Shown piece by piece: positions 11,686 to 21,794 of a DNA stretch of 64,000 nucleotides. The position numbers and the translations under genes are program-made. The notes below the pieces were generated by a model that was not told the origin of the DNA, did no database searches, and saw only the letters and a list, made by a program, of their open reading frames with translations. Each line of letters opens with the position of its first letter. Position 1 is the first letter of the stretch. This DNA is from Climacium dendroides (Eukaryota > Streptophyta > Bryopsida > Hypnales > Climaciaceae): contig OX467092.1 in NCBI GenBank assembly GCA_950106755.1, forward strand, positions 28,410,582 through 28,474,581, read 5' to 3'.

Positions 11686-11826
11686 TATGAAATGCTGAAA
11701 TAAGCAATGAATTGCTGAAATAAGCAATGAAATGTTGAAATAAGCAATAAAATGTTGTAATAGACAATGAATTGCTGAAATAGACAATGAAATGTTGAAA
11801 TAGACAATGAAATATTGAAATGTTGA
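11686..11826. repeat. 20-bp minisatellite inside the mariner-type element
   Basis: About seven tandem units of AATGAAATGTTGAAATARRC with small changes. It lies between the transposase C-terminus and the left end of the element. Confidence 0.8.
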
Positions 11827-12059
11827 AATTTTTCATAGTATATGTATAAATTGCTAAATTTAGCAACAACCAAAGAACAACATAATAATCCTAGTTGTAG
11901 ACCAAAAATTTTTAAAAATATATAGTAAAATATCAAAAAGGATTTTTGAACTGCCTTATTGAAATTGGGCAGTTCTTACTCTTGGAAGTATTGCAAATGT
12001 TTTGCAATTATCTCTTGGAGATGTGGAAACAATTGTCCCACACTTCAAGATCCATTAAG

Positions 12060-13371
12060 TCCTAATGCTAAGTCACAACAAATCATTGCTTTTCTAGCAT
12101 AGAATGTGTTGTCACAATCCACCTCTCGATTAACATCTTCTACACTATCAGCAGCCAATTGTAGGAAAAAACATTTCCCAGGATTTGTCAACTTTTCTAA
12201 CCATTATCCATCTGCCCAGGGTGCATTTTGTTGTATCAACTCAATTTTCTTGGCTTCCCACCATCTTGTTCATGCATCTTTGATTTTTAAAATGATGAAC
12301 ATATCTACTGATTGACAAAGGTGAGTAGAGCATGGAGACAAAAATTTGAAATTAAACTGTGTTTTTGGCAACTAGAACAACAGTCAATCTAGGTGTCACA
12401 GTATGACTGTTACAATTATCAAGCCATATGATTTTCATGTGTTGATGAAGATTGGCTTGATATGCACGAGGTTCTAAAAAGTATTCGAGGAAGATGGTTT
12501 GGTCCATCCAATCTTTAGGACCCATTCTATAAAAAACTCCCGGAATATTATTAATCAATCCCTATATAGGATAGCTCCTATTTTCATTTGAGAAAATGAA
12601 TATAAGAGCTTCTATTGTGGCATGATCGCCTCGTGAAATGCAAACCACCATGGTCATGGACTCCCCACCCGAGACAAACTCAGCGTATTTGACAGTTGTA
12701 TCTCTCCTAAATCCTAAAGTTCATCCATTGTTAAGATTGACAACGAAATGCGTTTCATCTAAGTTTTCTATGAGATTTTCATCAAATTCCTTGGATGAAA
12801 ATCTCCTTTGCAAAAACCTCAAATGGTAGGTGGTTTCCATTTCAATTTAAAGCTCCTTTTGAGGGCTACAAGTTAAATACCCACATTGGGATAAAAGGAT
12901 TATATTGTGGTTATTCATGAATTGATTGATCCAATTCACTTTGATTTTGTTGACCAACAAAACATTGTCTTTGGGATCGACAGAAGGAGCTGTGAAAATG
13001 AACTTAGGAGCTACGAGAATGGAAAGGGTCAATTCACGAAGTAGGTGAGAATAAAATTTGACACCTGCCTTGCGAAGGCAGTTGAATTCTTCAAGCAATA
13101 GAAGGTATAAATATTGCACCCATTCACTCTTCTTTTTGCCTCGACCCGGCTTGGCTTTTGGAGAATGGCACCTCCTTTTGTCCAAACAACTTCGGCTACA
13201 AGAGAATAGAGTGATGAGACCAGGAAGATCTTCAAGGAATTGGTCACATTGTTGCCACCATTGGCTGGCTTTAATGAGGTTGGAGGGGCGTTGGCCACGG
13301 AAGTGCTCTGGAAATGCTTGAATGACTTGAGCATTGAGGCCCACTAAGCCGTGAACAACATCTTTAATCAT
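12060..13371 (-). pseudogene. Degenerate Tc1/pogo-like DDE transposase
   Basis: Read on the minus strand from ATG 13371. The N-terminal part (to 12847) ends in a DNA-binding helix-turn-helix-like region containing WINQFMNNHN. After a stop, the next part (about 12830-12352) carries ENLDETHFVVNLNNG (first catalytic Asp) and WLDNCNSHT (second Asp), and the frame resumes near 12310-12060 with an IKDAWTRRW-type segment. The catalytic core holds an in-frame TGA after LNNG and an in-frame TAG before GLINN, plus a stop after AKNTV, so no full protein can be made. This is the only transposase in the element. Confidence 0.75.
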
Positions 13372-14089
13372 TAAAGAAGTGACAGATCGGCAAGGGCAAG
13401 GCTGGAAACTTATTGAAGACGTCGAGGAGGGGCATTGGGAGGAATTTCAACAAGCGGGAGGCGGTCCATGGTCAGCTACAAAAAAAATAGTAGAATTGTG
13501 ACTTTAGAAAAAAACGGCAACAAAAAAAAATCATTTTTTAGAGGAAATAGAGGAGGGAAAGACAAATTCAATGGTGTCATCCAATCCCCAAACACATACT
13601 TCAATTAAAAGTTATAGGCATTGCAAATTTGAATTGAAGTGGTGGGAATCCAAGCGGTGGGAAACCAGGAAGGATACCCCCCCCCTCGTAGAATGCTCCT
13701 CACTTCTCTTCTCTTCTCAATGGTTCTCAATGTCCCCAAGGCCACCATCGGGAGCTCCCCACTTTGCTGCACGAACTTTCCAAGGCGGTCACCAAGGAAG
13801 GGAAGAGAGGAGCAAGCAAAAAAAGTTTTGCATGGGAGGCGAAAATTAGAGTTCCGCAGGGAAGGGTTGGAAGAAGGTGACGGGAGGCAGAAAATGTAGT
13901 TTTCCAAGGAAGGGCCAGAAATTGTCAGTGGTTGGCGGAAATTAGAGTATTTCAGGGAAGGACCAAAATTTGATGGCGGGAGGGAAGTGCTCCAACATTA
14001 TTTACACATAAGTTGGAAAATAGTATTGGGGATAAAAAATAAAGAACAACACTAATTATCACCCAACACTATTTACCAATTTTAGTGTA

Positions 14090-16209
14090 ATGATGAAAAA
14101 ATTAAAGAAAATCTTAGTTTATTGGGCAATCTAAGTATCTTCTTGAAAAAATATCTTAAAGGATTCATTTGTGAATGCAATTTTTACAATTTTCCAAAAA
14201 AAAATTGTTAGACTAGGTTAGTTTTTTTTTAAAAACAATCTCATTGTTGGGATTATTATATTTCAATTCCATCTTAGAGCTATTAATGATTTAGTTTTTC
14301 ATTCAATCTTTAATCTACTTCTACTTAACAATTTTTGAATGAGTGAAAATTAAGTGATTTTTTGTTGAATTTTTTTCTTTAGATTCTCAACTCAACTATT
14401 CAACATAAAAACTTAGAAAATCAAAATCAATAGTACAAAAAATTTTAGTTAAAAAGATTCAAAGCCAAAAAATCTCGTCAAGTAAGTTGCAAAAAAAACC
14501 AACGACGCTAGCGTGCGAGCCTAGAGCGGCGAGCATGGAACTTGTGAGCCTAGAGCCCCCAATTTATTTTCTGGGACAAACTTAAAAAAAAAAAAATTGT
14601 CCCAAGTGTTTCCCAAAACAGATGAAAACTTACTAAATATAGTAAGTTTGGGACCTATGACCACTTTTCCTATGACCGTGGATTTCCAAAAAAAAATTCT
14701 TGCTTTAAAAATTTCCATTTTCTGTAATGAAAAAGCCGTTAAAAATTGTTGCTAGTTCAACACATTCATCACCCATTGCAAGTGCTCCTTTTTATACAAT
14801 TATAAATTATTGATAGAATACTATATAATAATTTAGCAAAAACAATACTCACAAAAATAATGGTGGGTTTCATATAGCCTCCACTGTAGGGGTTCTACAT
14901 CAACTCTAAATACTAAGCTCAATTTAGGGATCACGCCATCTAGCATAAGTTTAGGCCTCACGGGATTTGAACCCGGGCCTTCAACTTAACAGCTTCAAGT
15001 CTCATCAACTTCTCGCAAATATACCCCAACCTAAAGGAGTGATCACTTTAATTGAAAAACAAAATATAAAATAAAATTTAGGGTTCATGCCCGAAACAAA
15101 CATGAATGAAACAAATGAAGAAGATATATTTCAGAAGATTAATTTTAAAAACTGAAATTAGAGAAACAATTAACAAGTGGAATATAATGAAAATAGATAA
15201 AAGAAGTTCAAGGGGATAAAATTTGAAAAAAAAAGAGAAAAAAAAATGGGAAAAAAAATGTGGAAGATGTCTTCCACAATAACATAAATTGTAATGGGAA
15301 AAATATAGAAAGTAATATAGAAACATAAAAAAAATAATGGACTACAATGGCAAAATAATGGGGGAAATATGGAACAAAATGGAGGAAAAGTAGAATTAGA
15401 ATGTACATAAATGAAAATAACCGAAATACAAAAGGAAAATAAAATGGCATTTGATTTAGAAGGAGGAAAGAATCCTTCCATGTCAATACGAAACTCAATA
15501 CAGAATGTCATGGACTTCTTGCCAATATATCCCAAACTACAAGAATAATCACTACTCTAAAAAAATGGGGGGTGGAAGATGTCTTCCAGGAAAATATAAA
15601 TCGTACGAGAAAAATGTAAAAGAAATCAAGAAGCATTCATTAAAAAATTTGAAAGATAACATAAACAAAGGAAACAAATTTGAAAAACTAAAAAAGTTGA
15701 ACTACAATTGCAAAAAAAAAAGGTAATTTTTTGAAAACAAAAAACAAAAAACAAAAAACAAAATTTCATGATCATGTATTTGTTAATGAAGTAGGGATCA
15801 CTGATGCAAGTCTTGGCCATTCATACCTTCTTAATTTTGAACATATAAATAATGATCCATACTTGAAACTTCATGAATGCATAAACCATTTCTATTTCAA
15901 ACTCTTCAAAGCATTTCAAAGCAGTCTAATTGTAAATTAATACAATATGATCAAGTACATATAAGAATGATGTTATGTCTATTCTGGAACAGTGATGATC
16001 CCTGCTCAAACTAGAAGAAACTTCAACTCATTGAAGCTGTAACTAGGTGCGTGAATGAACTTGTCATCATGAATGTCTACCTTGCAGAAGTATTGGTATA
16101 GGTAATACAAGTGTTTACAATTCACATATTGCTGACGACCACCAATAGCAGAAACATACATATTTACAAAGTCCGGGCATGTGCAAGTTGGAAACATACC
16201 CATTGTAAT
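14090..16209. other. Intergenic, AT-rich and A-rich tracts, imperfect duplication
   Basis: No gene is supportable. A-rich strings at 15220-15470 and 15600-15770 create long lysine/phenylalanine ORFs on the two strands that I treat as noise. Segments near 14995-15300 and 15510-15620 share the AATATACCCCAA and GTGGAAGATGTCTTCCA motifs about 510 bp and 320 bp apart, so part of this stretch is an old imperfect duplication. Confidence 0.45.
14945..15025 (-). repeat. tRNA-like (SINE-type) remnant
   Basis: On the minus strand the sequence CCCGGGTTCAAATCCCG forms a T-arm with an intact B box, preceded by a possible anticodon arm (ACTTG AAGCTGT TAAGT). The loop lacks U33 and no matching acceptor stem is present, so this is not a functional tRNA. 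It could be the head of a tRNA-derived SINE. Confidence 0.35.
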
Positions 16210-17118
16210 TCAATAAACATGTCTATCAAGGTCTGTTCCGGTCTCTAGCGACACAATAGCACCTAGTCCCGGAAAAGGAAGCAATGACATACCAATTATT
16301 TGGCCTTTGATGTTGCCAGCACTCTCCCACTTATTTTGTTGTTCCGTTGTTGGTGCATTTGCAACTCGCTGTATACTTCGGTTGTTTCTAACCGTCGGAT
16401 ACACATCTGCATTCTCTGGTGTTGGTTGATCATACAACACACTTTCAAATATCTTCGACATGCTGAAGAGTCGACGTGGTGACAAAATAGGGCGTTCCTG
16501 GAGACGAAAACCTGCATGTTGTAGCAATAATGTTTCTTCTCGATTGAGGTTTGTCCCCGTCAAAACAGGCCATATTTCTGGCACTTCGGGCCAATCTATA
16601 ACCCACTTGCGCTTGGTTCCTTTCACACAACATTCAATGTCATCCCCACAGAACCAAAAATCTGCTTGTACCTCTCGCTTACTCCCGTAATCTTCTTTTC
16701 TCCCACGGTAAGTGGGAGCTGGTGTTCCATTTCGCCCCCTTGCAATTTTTGTAGTGCACTTGATATTTGACCTACGTTGTTGACCTTGACACTTTGCATT
16801 TGATTTGTGACTGATCCTTGTAATGTGCCACTTTGATGTATCACAGTCACTTTCAAATGCATTTGTCACATGTTGTGAATTGCTTACCTCTGGCTGTTTC
16901 CCCTTACTTTGCATAGACATTGTTGGGGCCATATTGGATCTTGTTCGCACACGAGGGTGAGAGAAATTGATTTTATCTGGACGATGTGAGTCTCCTGCAT
17001 CGCCAATGGGAACATCCAACTTCCTCTTTGTGCTCCCAAAAATCTCTTCTCCTTCCAAATGCGGTATGCGAGTTCTAACACCTTCAACTCTTGGTAATGT
17101 GTTTAGTGCCTCTGCCAT
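16210..17118 (-). CDS. Unknown 302-residue protein, transposon neighbourhood
   Basis: Open frame from ATG 17118 to TGA 16210. The product has a basic, low-complexity N-terminal half and a more ordered C-terminal half with CGDDIECCVKGTKRKW and WPEVPEIWP. I recognise no family. It lies downstream of the MULE-like ORF (17783-19072) on the same strand, separated by a foldback MITE, and may be an accessory protein of that element or the 3' part of an older gene. No frameshift or stop within its length. Confidence 0.45.
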   Translation of the reverse strand: MAEALNTLPRVEGVRTRIPHLEGEEIFGSTKRKLDVPIGDAGDSHRPDKINFSHPRVRTRSNMAPTMSMQSKGKQPEVSNSQHVTNAFESDCDTSKWHITRISHKSNAKCQGQQRRSNIKCTTKIARGRNGTPAPTYRGRKEDYGSKREVQADFWFCGDDIECCVKGTKRKWVIDWPEVPEIWPVLTGTNLNREETLLLQHAGFRLQERPILSPRRLFSMSKIFESVLYDQPTPENADVYPTVRNNRSIQRVANAPTTEQQNKWESAGNIKGQIIGMSLLPFPGLGAIVSLETGTDLDRHVY

Positions 17119-17619
17119 TTTTGGGGGGTCTCCGCTTCATCTTGTAGCTCTTAACTTCAACTCCCCTTTCGATGGACCAAAGTCACAAGAATGTCCTTTC
17201 AAATAAGATCGATAGTTTGTCATTTGCATTCATGCCCGAATACTATCATCGCAAGTGGCATCAAACAAATTGTTCCCTCGATTTCCGGACATTTGAGGCC
17301 ACTTGTTATGAACCGTTTCGGACAAATTGCATGAAGGCATCTCCGCCATTTCCTACAAATTCAAATCCTACAAATCCATCAAAAAATTGAAACATTTTTA
17401 ATTAATGAATATCATAAATTCCGGTCAATAGCAATATTGATTTGCAACAAAATAAAATTCAAAAAATTCATTGGAGACTAAGAACATTCCATGAAAATAT
17501 AAGTAATATAAAATATACTACTCTACAAATGGGTATTGAAACAAGTGCCTAACCTACTTGACTTCATCGACTTATAATCATTTATTTATGTTGTTCCAAA
17601 TTACTTAAAAAACAATTCT

Positions 17620-17717
17620 ATGACCTAAAATGGGAGTACCGCTTGATGGTACCTCCATCACCGTCAAACACGACGGTGTTGGATGTACCATCAACCGGTA
17701 CCCCCATTTTAGGTCAT
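17620..17717. mobile_element. 98-bp foldback MITE (copy 1)
   Basis: Arms of about 46 bp begin ATGACCTAAAATGGG on each strand and pair almost throughout (20 of the outer 21 bases), leaving a loop of about 6 nt (AAACAC). The inner arm has CACCGTC/GACGGTG. A copy of the same length and design lies at 42394-42491. Confidence 0.85.
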
Positions 17718-17782
17718 TGCAAGCTCCCAAAGAATAAATAGACATTCATATTGAAGTCTATGTTTCTTATGAATTCTTACTT

Positions 17783-19072
17783 TCAACTCATGCATGCATA
17801 CTTTGAATGCATTTTCTCATGGGCCAAACCAAAACCATAAACAATTTGAACTGCATTCCAATTGGCCATATCGCTATCTGCCATAAAACCCTTAAAGTTT
17901 GGATGATCAACTCTGTGTTTTGACATGACTGCGTTCAAGCACCGCCAAAATTGCACTTGAATTTTTGTATCTTCGGATTGCATATCGCATGTTGAAATGA
18001 TCATCACTTTTTTGTACTGTGGATCATATACATGGCAAGCCATTGTGGTCCACTCCTTTACGCGCTTCACATGGTCAAACATTATCCACCCATTTTGAAG
18101 ATCACCTCCGGGTTGCATGCGCCTAACGAGGTCGACTCCACTTTCAGGTCCTTCGATGAGCATCTTGAAAATGTACACCTTCTCCTTGCCTTGCCCAGGG
18201 AAGACGCTATCGTGTATAAATTCGAACTTTGACTCCTTCTTCATCATCATTATATTGTCGATGACACCTCCTCGATTGTTTGAGCGAAATGAAGAGATCA
18301 CGTTCCGTATATTTGGACTACTCAAATACTGAAAGCTATCCATAATCTCTTCAAGTTCTTCACCTTTCAACATCTCCTTCTCTCCCTCTCCATTGTGAAA
18401 TAGAAAGTTTGTTAAGAACTCTTTGCTAGCAGAAAGAGCTATTGTAGAGTTTGTTGCTGTTGGTGTCTTTGCCACTTGCTCTGCAATGAGTTCGCATATT
18501 TTTTCTACAGAATCTCTATATACATCCTTTGCTACAAGGTGAGTATGATCTTCTAAGTGAATAGCGGCCCTACTCATCTTCTGGTTATCACTGTACGTGT
18601 AGTACATCCTAGCATCGCATGTATTAAGACAAATAGGTGTTATTTTGCAGATCTTGCAAACTAGAGTACAATCTTTAGGAGGACTATCTCCTACTGCAAA
18701 AGGAAAGGTTGTATAACCACTCCACTCTGTTTCGTTGCACTTAGAAGCCCTCTTCAAGTAATCACACTCTGGATTTAAACAAGCAAGATGACCAGCGCAA
18801 TGTGACTTACAGAATTTCAAATTGTCGGAGTTGTGAATATTTGTTGTCACCAACTTGCACGGATGTCCATCATACCGCTTGTCCATTCCTTCTAAGTTCT
18901 TTGCCGCAGACGAAGAAGCCGATGACCGGCATGGAGGTAATTCAAAGATAACATCTCCGTTGAATACTGGTGGCAAAAACTGCACACGATGGTGCTTCAT
19001 GTTGTTCAATTCCATTGATGACAATTCGTTTTTGGATCGGCGCATGCTAGCTAGCCTCCTCAAACACTCCAT
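17783..19072 (-). CDS. MULE-transposase-like protein, C-terminally truncated, with zinc-binding N-terminal region
   Basis: ATG at 19072 opens 429 codons to TGA at 17783. About residues 85-165 contain two cysteine/histidine clusters (CKSHCAGHLAC, CTLVCKICKITPIC) suggesting zinc-binding DNA-recognition modules. About residues 330-400 show GWIMFDHVKRVKEW and GFMADSDMANW, resembling the first and second catalytic aspartate regions of MULE transposases (RNase-H fold). The frame ends shortly after the second aspartate, before the expected glutamate, so the catalytic domain is incomplete and the protein is probably inactive unless spliced to a further exon. A 36-bp piece of this ORF is duplicated at about 20831-20868. 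A second possible upstream exon is 19205-19687. Confidence 0.55.
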   Translation of the reverse strand: MECLRRLASMRRSKNELSSMELNNMKHHRVQFLPPVFNGDVIFELPPCRSSASSSAAKNLEGMDKRYDGHPCKLVTTNIHNSDNLKFCKSHCAGHLACLNPECDYLKRASKCNETEWSGYTTFPFAVGDSPPKDCTLVCKICKITPICLNTCDARMYYTYSDNQKMSRAAIHLEDHTHLVAKDVYRDSVEKICELIAEQVAKTPTATNSTIALSASKEFLTNFLFHNGEGEKEMLKGEELEEIMDSFQYLSSPNIRNVISSFRSNNRGGVIDNIMMMKKESKFEFIHDSVFPGQGKEKVYIFKMLIEGPESGVDLVRRMQPGGDLQNGWIMFDHVKRVKEWTTMACHVYDPQYKKVMIISTCDMQSEDTKIQVQFWRCLNAVMSKHRVDHPNFKGFMADSDMANWNAVQIVYGFGLAHEKMHSKYACMS

Positions 19073-19204
19073 TATACTCACTCGGTCAACAACATCTGGG
19101 TGTAAAGGAGGACGCGAGAAAAGAGACTAGGAAGGACTATTGACTGGAGCACTAAACAAGTCCCCAGAAACTTTTTTCTCCGATGTAGTTGCCAAAAGGC
19201 ATGG

Positions 19205-19687
19205 CTACGATTGAAGCATCAAGTTTGGAGACTCTCCTTCCGATTCACTTGATAATTCTATGATAGGATGTAATTTCTCGAGTTTCACTAGACGAAGTGG
19301 TGCAAGCTTTAGAACGTCTGACAACCATTCACGAGGCGGACTCGGTGAAACTATGCGTGTGGTATATGGCATATCTACTATTGATGTATCTGATTGACGA
19401 CTAGGAATCTCAATTGATGGAGCTAACAGGGACAAAGGGAGACCGTAAACCCTATAGTTACCGGAAGCAAAGTACCAACAATGTCCTTGCTCTTCCACAG
19501 ATGCCTCAATAAGAACAGACTGCAACAATTCACCTAATTCTGACATCTTCTCTTCTTCAACATAGATAGAAGACTCCACAAATCTGAAACGAACATGCAA
19601 TAGGTGACTAAGAATACGAGCACTCCCATTTTCAGCAACCGGAAATACAAGAGGAACTTCATGACCATCCACTCGAATGCAAGCCAT
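19205..19687 (-). CDS. Unknown 160-residue ORF upstream of the MULE-like gene
   Basis: ATG 19687 to TGA 19205 on the same strand and 130 bp upstream of the MULE-like ORF. The product has a SPSPPREWLSD segment and an acidic/serine C-terminus and no recognised domain. It may be the 5' exon of the neighbouring transposon gene or a separate small accessory protein. Confidence 0.35.
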   Translation of the reverse strand: MACIRVDGHEVPLVFPVAENGSARILSHLLHVRFRFVESSIYVEEEKMSELGELLQSVLIEASVEEQGHCWYFASGNYRVYGLPLSLLAPSIEIPSRQSDTSIVDMPYTTRIVSPSPPREWLSDVLKLAPLRLVKLEKLHPIIELSSESEGESPNLMLQS

Positions 19688-21794
19688 GATGACAATGTGT
19701 GTACAAAGAAAATTGAAAGATTGCTAATTGGCAGTTCTGTATTATAGAAGAAGAATTGAAGTTTGGGGAACACAATACATATGTCCGTTACAATTACCAT
19801 CAATAATGGAAGAAGACAAGATGAAGAAGTAGTTGGCTTTACCTTTATTATTATTAATTGTTACTTATACTGACTATTCTATAAGCGTCGTCTAAGACTT
19901 CTAGTAGCGCCTTCAAAAAGAATAGCATTGAATTATGACGGCTGTGTTAGTGAAAATCTAAGTTTGAGTTAGAAAACTTTTTGAAAAACGGCCATCATTC
20001 CCTGCCAAACATAGTAAGCTCCAAAATTGAATTTCTTTAGATAAGGCCTAGTAATCTATAGCCTTATACACTTGTTTACCAAACACATCTAATAATTACT
20101 TATAGACCCTTGAAGGCCTAAAACTACGAAAGATCCATCAATTTGAATATAGAATTAAGGGGCAAAGGTCTGTCATAGTCATATTTAGATTACTAAAGGC
20201 TTTTCCATAAATTTTGACGGCTACCTATACAAGTTGTCAGGCTTCTTTGATTTTGAATTGTATAGGCGGCTATTGTAGAATCCTACTCTACAATAATATA
20301 AAATATTGTCTACGACAAGTGCTTTCTTGTGCATAAGTACTTGCCATAGTCCACAAGCATAGTCTCTTCATTGTAGTCTTAGTATCCCAACATTTGCTCT
20401 TGAGAGTAATAGGTTACATGCTCCATTGTTTGCCCTCATGCTTGCTGTGAACATTAGGTCTCTGTTGACCGCTCCTGAAAAGGCAAAGACTTGTAAGAAG
20501 CGTAGTTCTCTATATTTTTCTTCTTCTAAGGCACTCAAGAGATCTAGAATGATGAAGGGAAAGAAAGTAGTGTCCAAGATAGGTCAGTCGTCACCTGGTG
20601 CTCTTTGCAAGTCACTGCGCTTTGAAGGAAGAGGAACTAGCGAAGAAGAGGATGTAAGAGGCAACAACTTGGAGACGGTGCTGGAATTTAATGAGCAATC
20701 TACTTGCGCACAACATCTATCAGAGGAAGAAGTCATTGGTATTGTAAGCATATATCTTTCTATTTCTTCAAGTATCAATGCATTTCTTCAGAGATTTCTT
20801 TCAATTCTTTCTTTCTTTCTTATGACATAGAACTTGTTGGTGTCTTTGCCACTTGCTCTGCAATTGAGAAGAGAGTATTAGCATTCAATGGTAGTCGCAC
20901 TATTTTGTATCTATAAAATGTTTGCATTAAGGTAGGGTGCTCGAACTCCGACTGTGCATTTAGAATCGCCCCTATAAATGATAAACGCTATATTCAAAAT
21001 TTTGGGAGTTTAGGACTCTCCCAAAATAATATTGTCGATTTTGATACCAATACGAATGGATGTTTTGTATATAATTTAGGTTGACAAATATTAGACATAC
21101 TAATTTTTTAATGTATTTTCCATCAAAATGAGAGTGTAGTGACATACAAAGTCTCTAATTCAAACATTAGGTCAAATTTCAAGCACCAATGCTAACATTA
21201 ATATACATAAAATCTTTACTTTTTGAACACCAAGTCATGAGCTTTGAAGTTGGTTGTAAAGGATGGTTCATGTCATTCAAACGGTCCGAGTTCAATTCCC
21301 ATTGAATATGAATAAGCGGTTGAGGGACAGGCATGACTTGGTGCTGCCTAATGACTTGTGCATGCAGCTAGGAAAGTTGTAACAATCAATCAGCCCCCTA
21401 TCCGAATTATGACAATTACTTAACACAATTATCAAACACATAGTCATTAGAACCACTACCCATTTTTTCCAGTTGCTTTAAATTATCAATAATATTCGTC
21501 ATAGATATTATAACATAAGTGCTTCAACAAAAATAAATTAAAACATAGAAAAAAAATAAAACTCAAATGTACTTAGAAGCAATTTATTATAATTGAAATT
21601 GAATACTCTTGTTTTGTAAAAACAAAAGCTACATTTCAAAGCATATAAACAATACCAAACTATAAATCCAAACCAACAAAATTAAAGTATATGCCATCTA
21701 CTGCAATATATAAATTCCATCCATTACACACAATATGTGGATGGGAAATACAAAATAAAGCATACCACATATACCCTTATGTACATATGGCTTC
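19688..21794. other. Intergenic between minus-strand ORFs
   Basis: Mostly AT-rich. A lysine/serine-rich plus-strand frame at 20450-20752 (KKRSSLYFSSSKALKRS, then EEEDVRGNNLE) could be a lone exon, but I see no partner exon and leave it unassigned. 20831-20868 is a stray copy of 18462-18497. A tRNA-like remnant lies near 21235-21305. Confidence 0.4.
21235..21305 (+). repeat. tRNA-like (SINE-type) remnant
   Basis: GAGTTCAATTCCC resembles a T-arm B box, preceded by GGATGGTTCATGTCATTC, a possible anticodon arm with CAT, and an A-box-like TGAGCTTTGAAGTTGG. Stems are poor and no CCA-proximal acceptor pairing is seen. Old tRNA-derived sequence is the best reading. Confidence 0.3.

Larger units (their letters stand above)
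11473..14089 (-). mobile_element. 2.6-kb Tc1/mariner-superfamily element with decayed transposase
   Basis: The element starts TACACTAAAATTGG at 11473 and ends with its inverse at 14089, flanked by TA on both sides. Subterminal sequence is conserved for more than 40 bp with the MITE at 10437. A minus-strand DDE transposase relic occupies 12060-13371. The TA target and DDE motif order fit the Tc1/mariner/pogo superfamily. Confidence 0.85.

Noticed and set aside
10437..14089. A single 3.65-kb element spanning both outer termini
   Set aside because: Two complete sets of inverted ends with TA flanks at 10437-10828 and 11473-14089 show two separate insertions.
15078..15820. Long phenylalanine/lysine-rich frames
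   Set aside because: They come from A-rich and T-rich low-complexity tracts, with mirror frames on the other strand.
20450..20752. Possible lone exon with basic and acidic stretches
   Set aside because: No partner exon, no recognised domain and ambiguous boundaries.
14945..21305. A suppressor tRNA that would read TAG
   Set aside because: Only two tRNA-like remnants were found; neither has a CTA anticodon or a complete cloverleaf.
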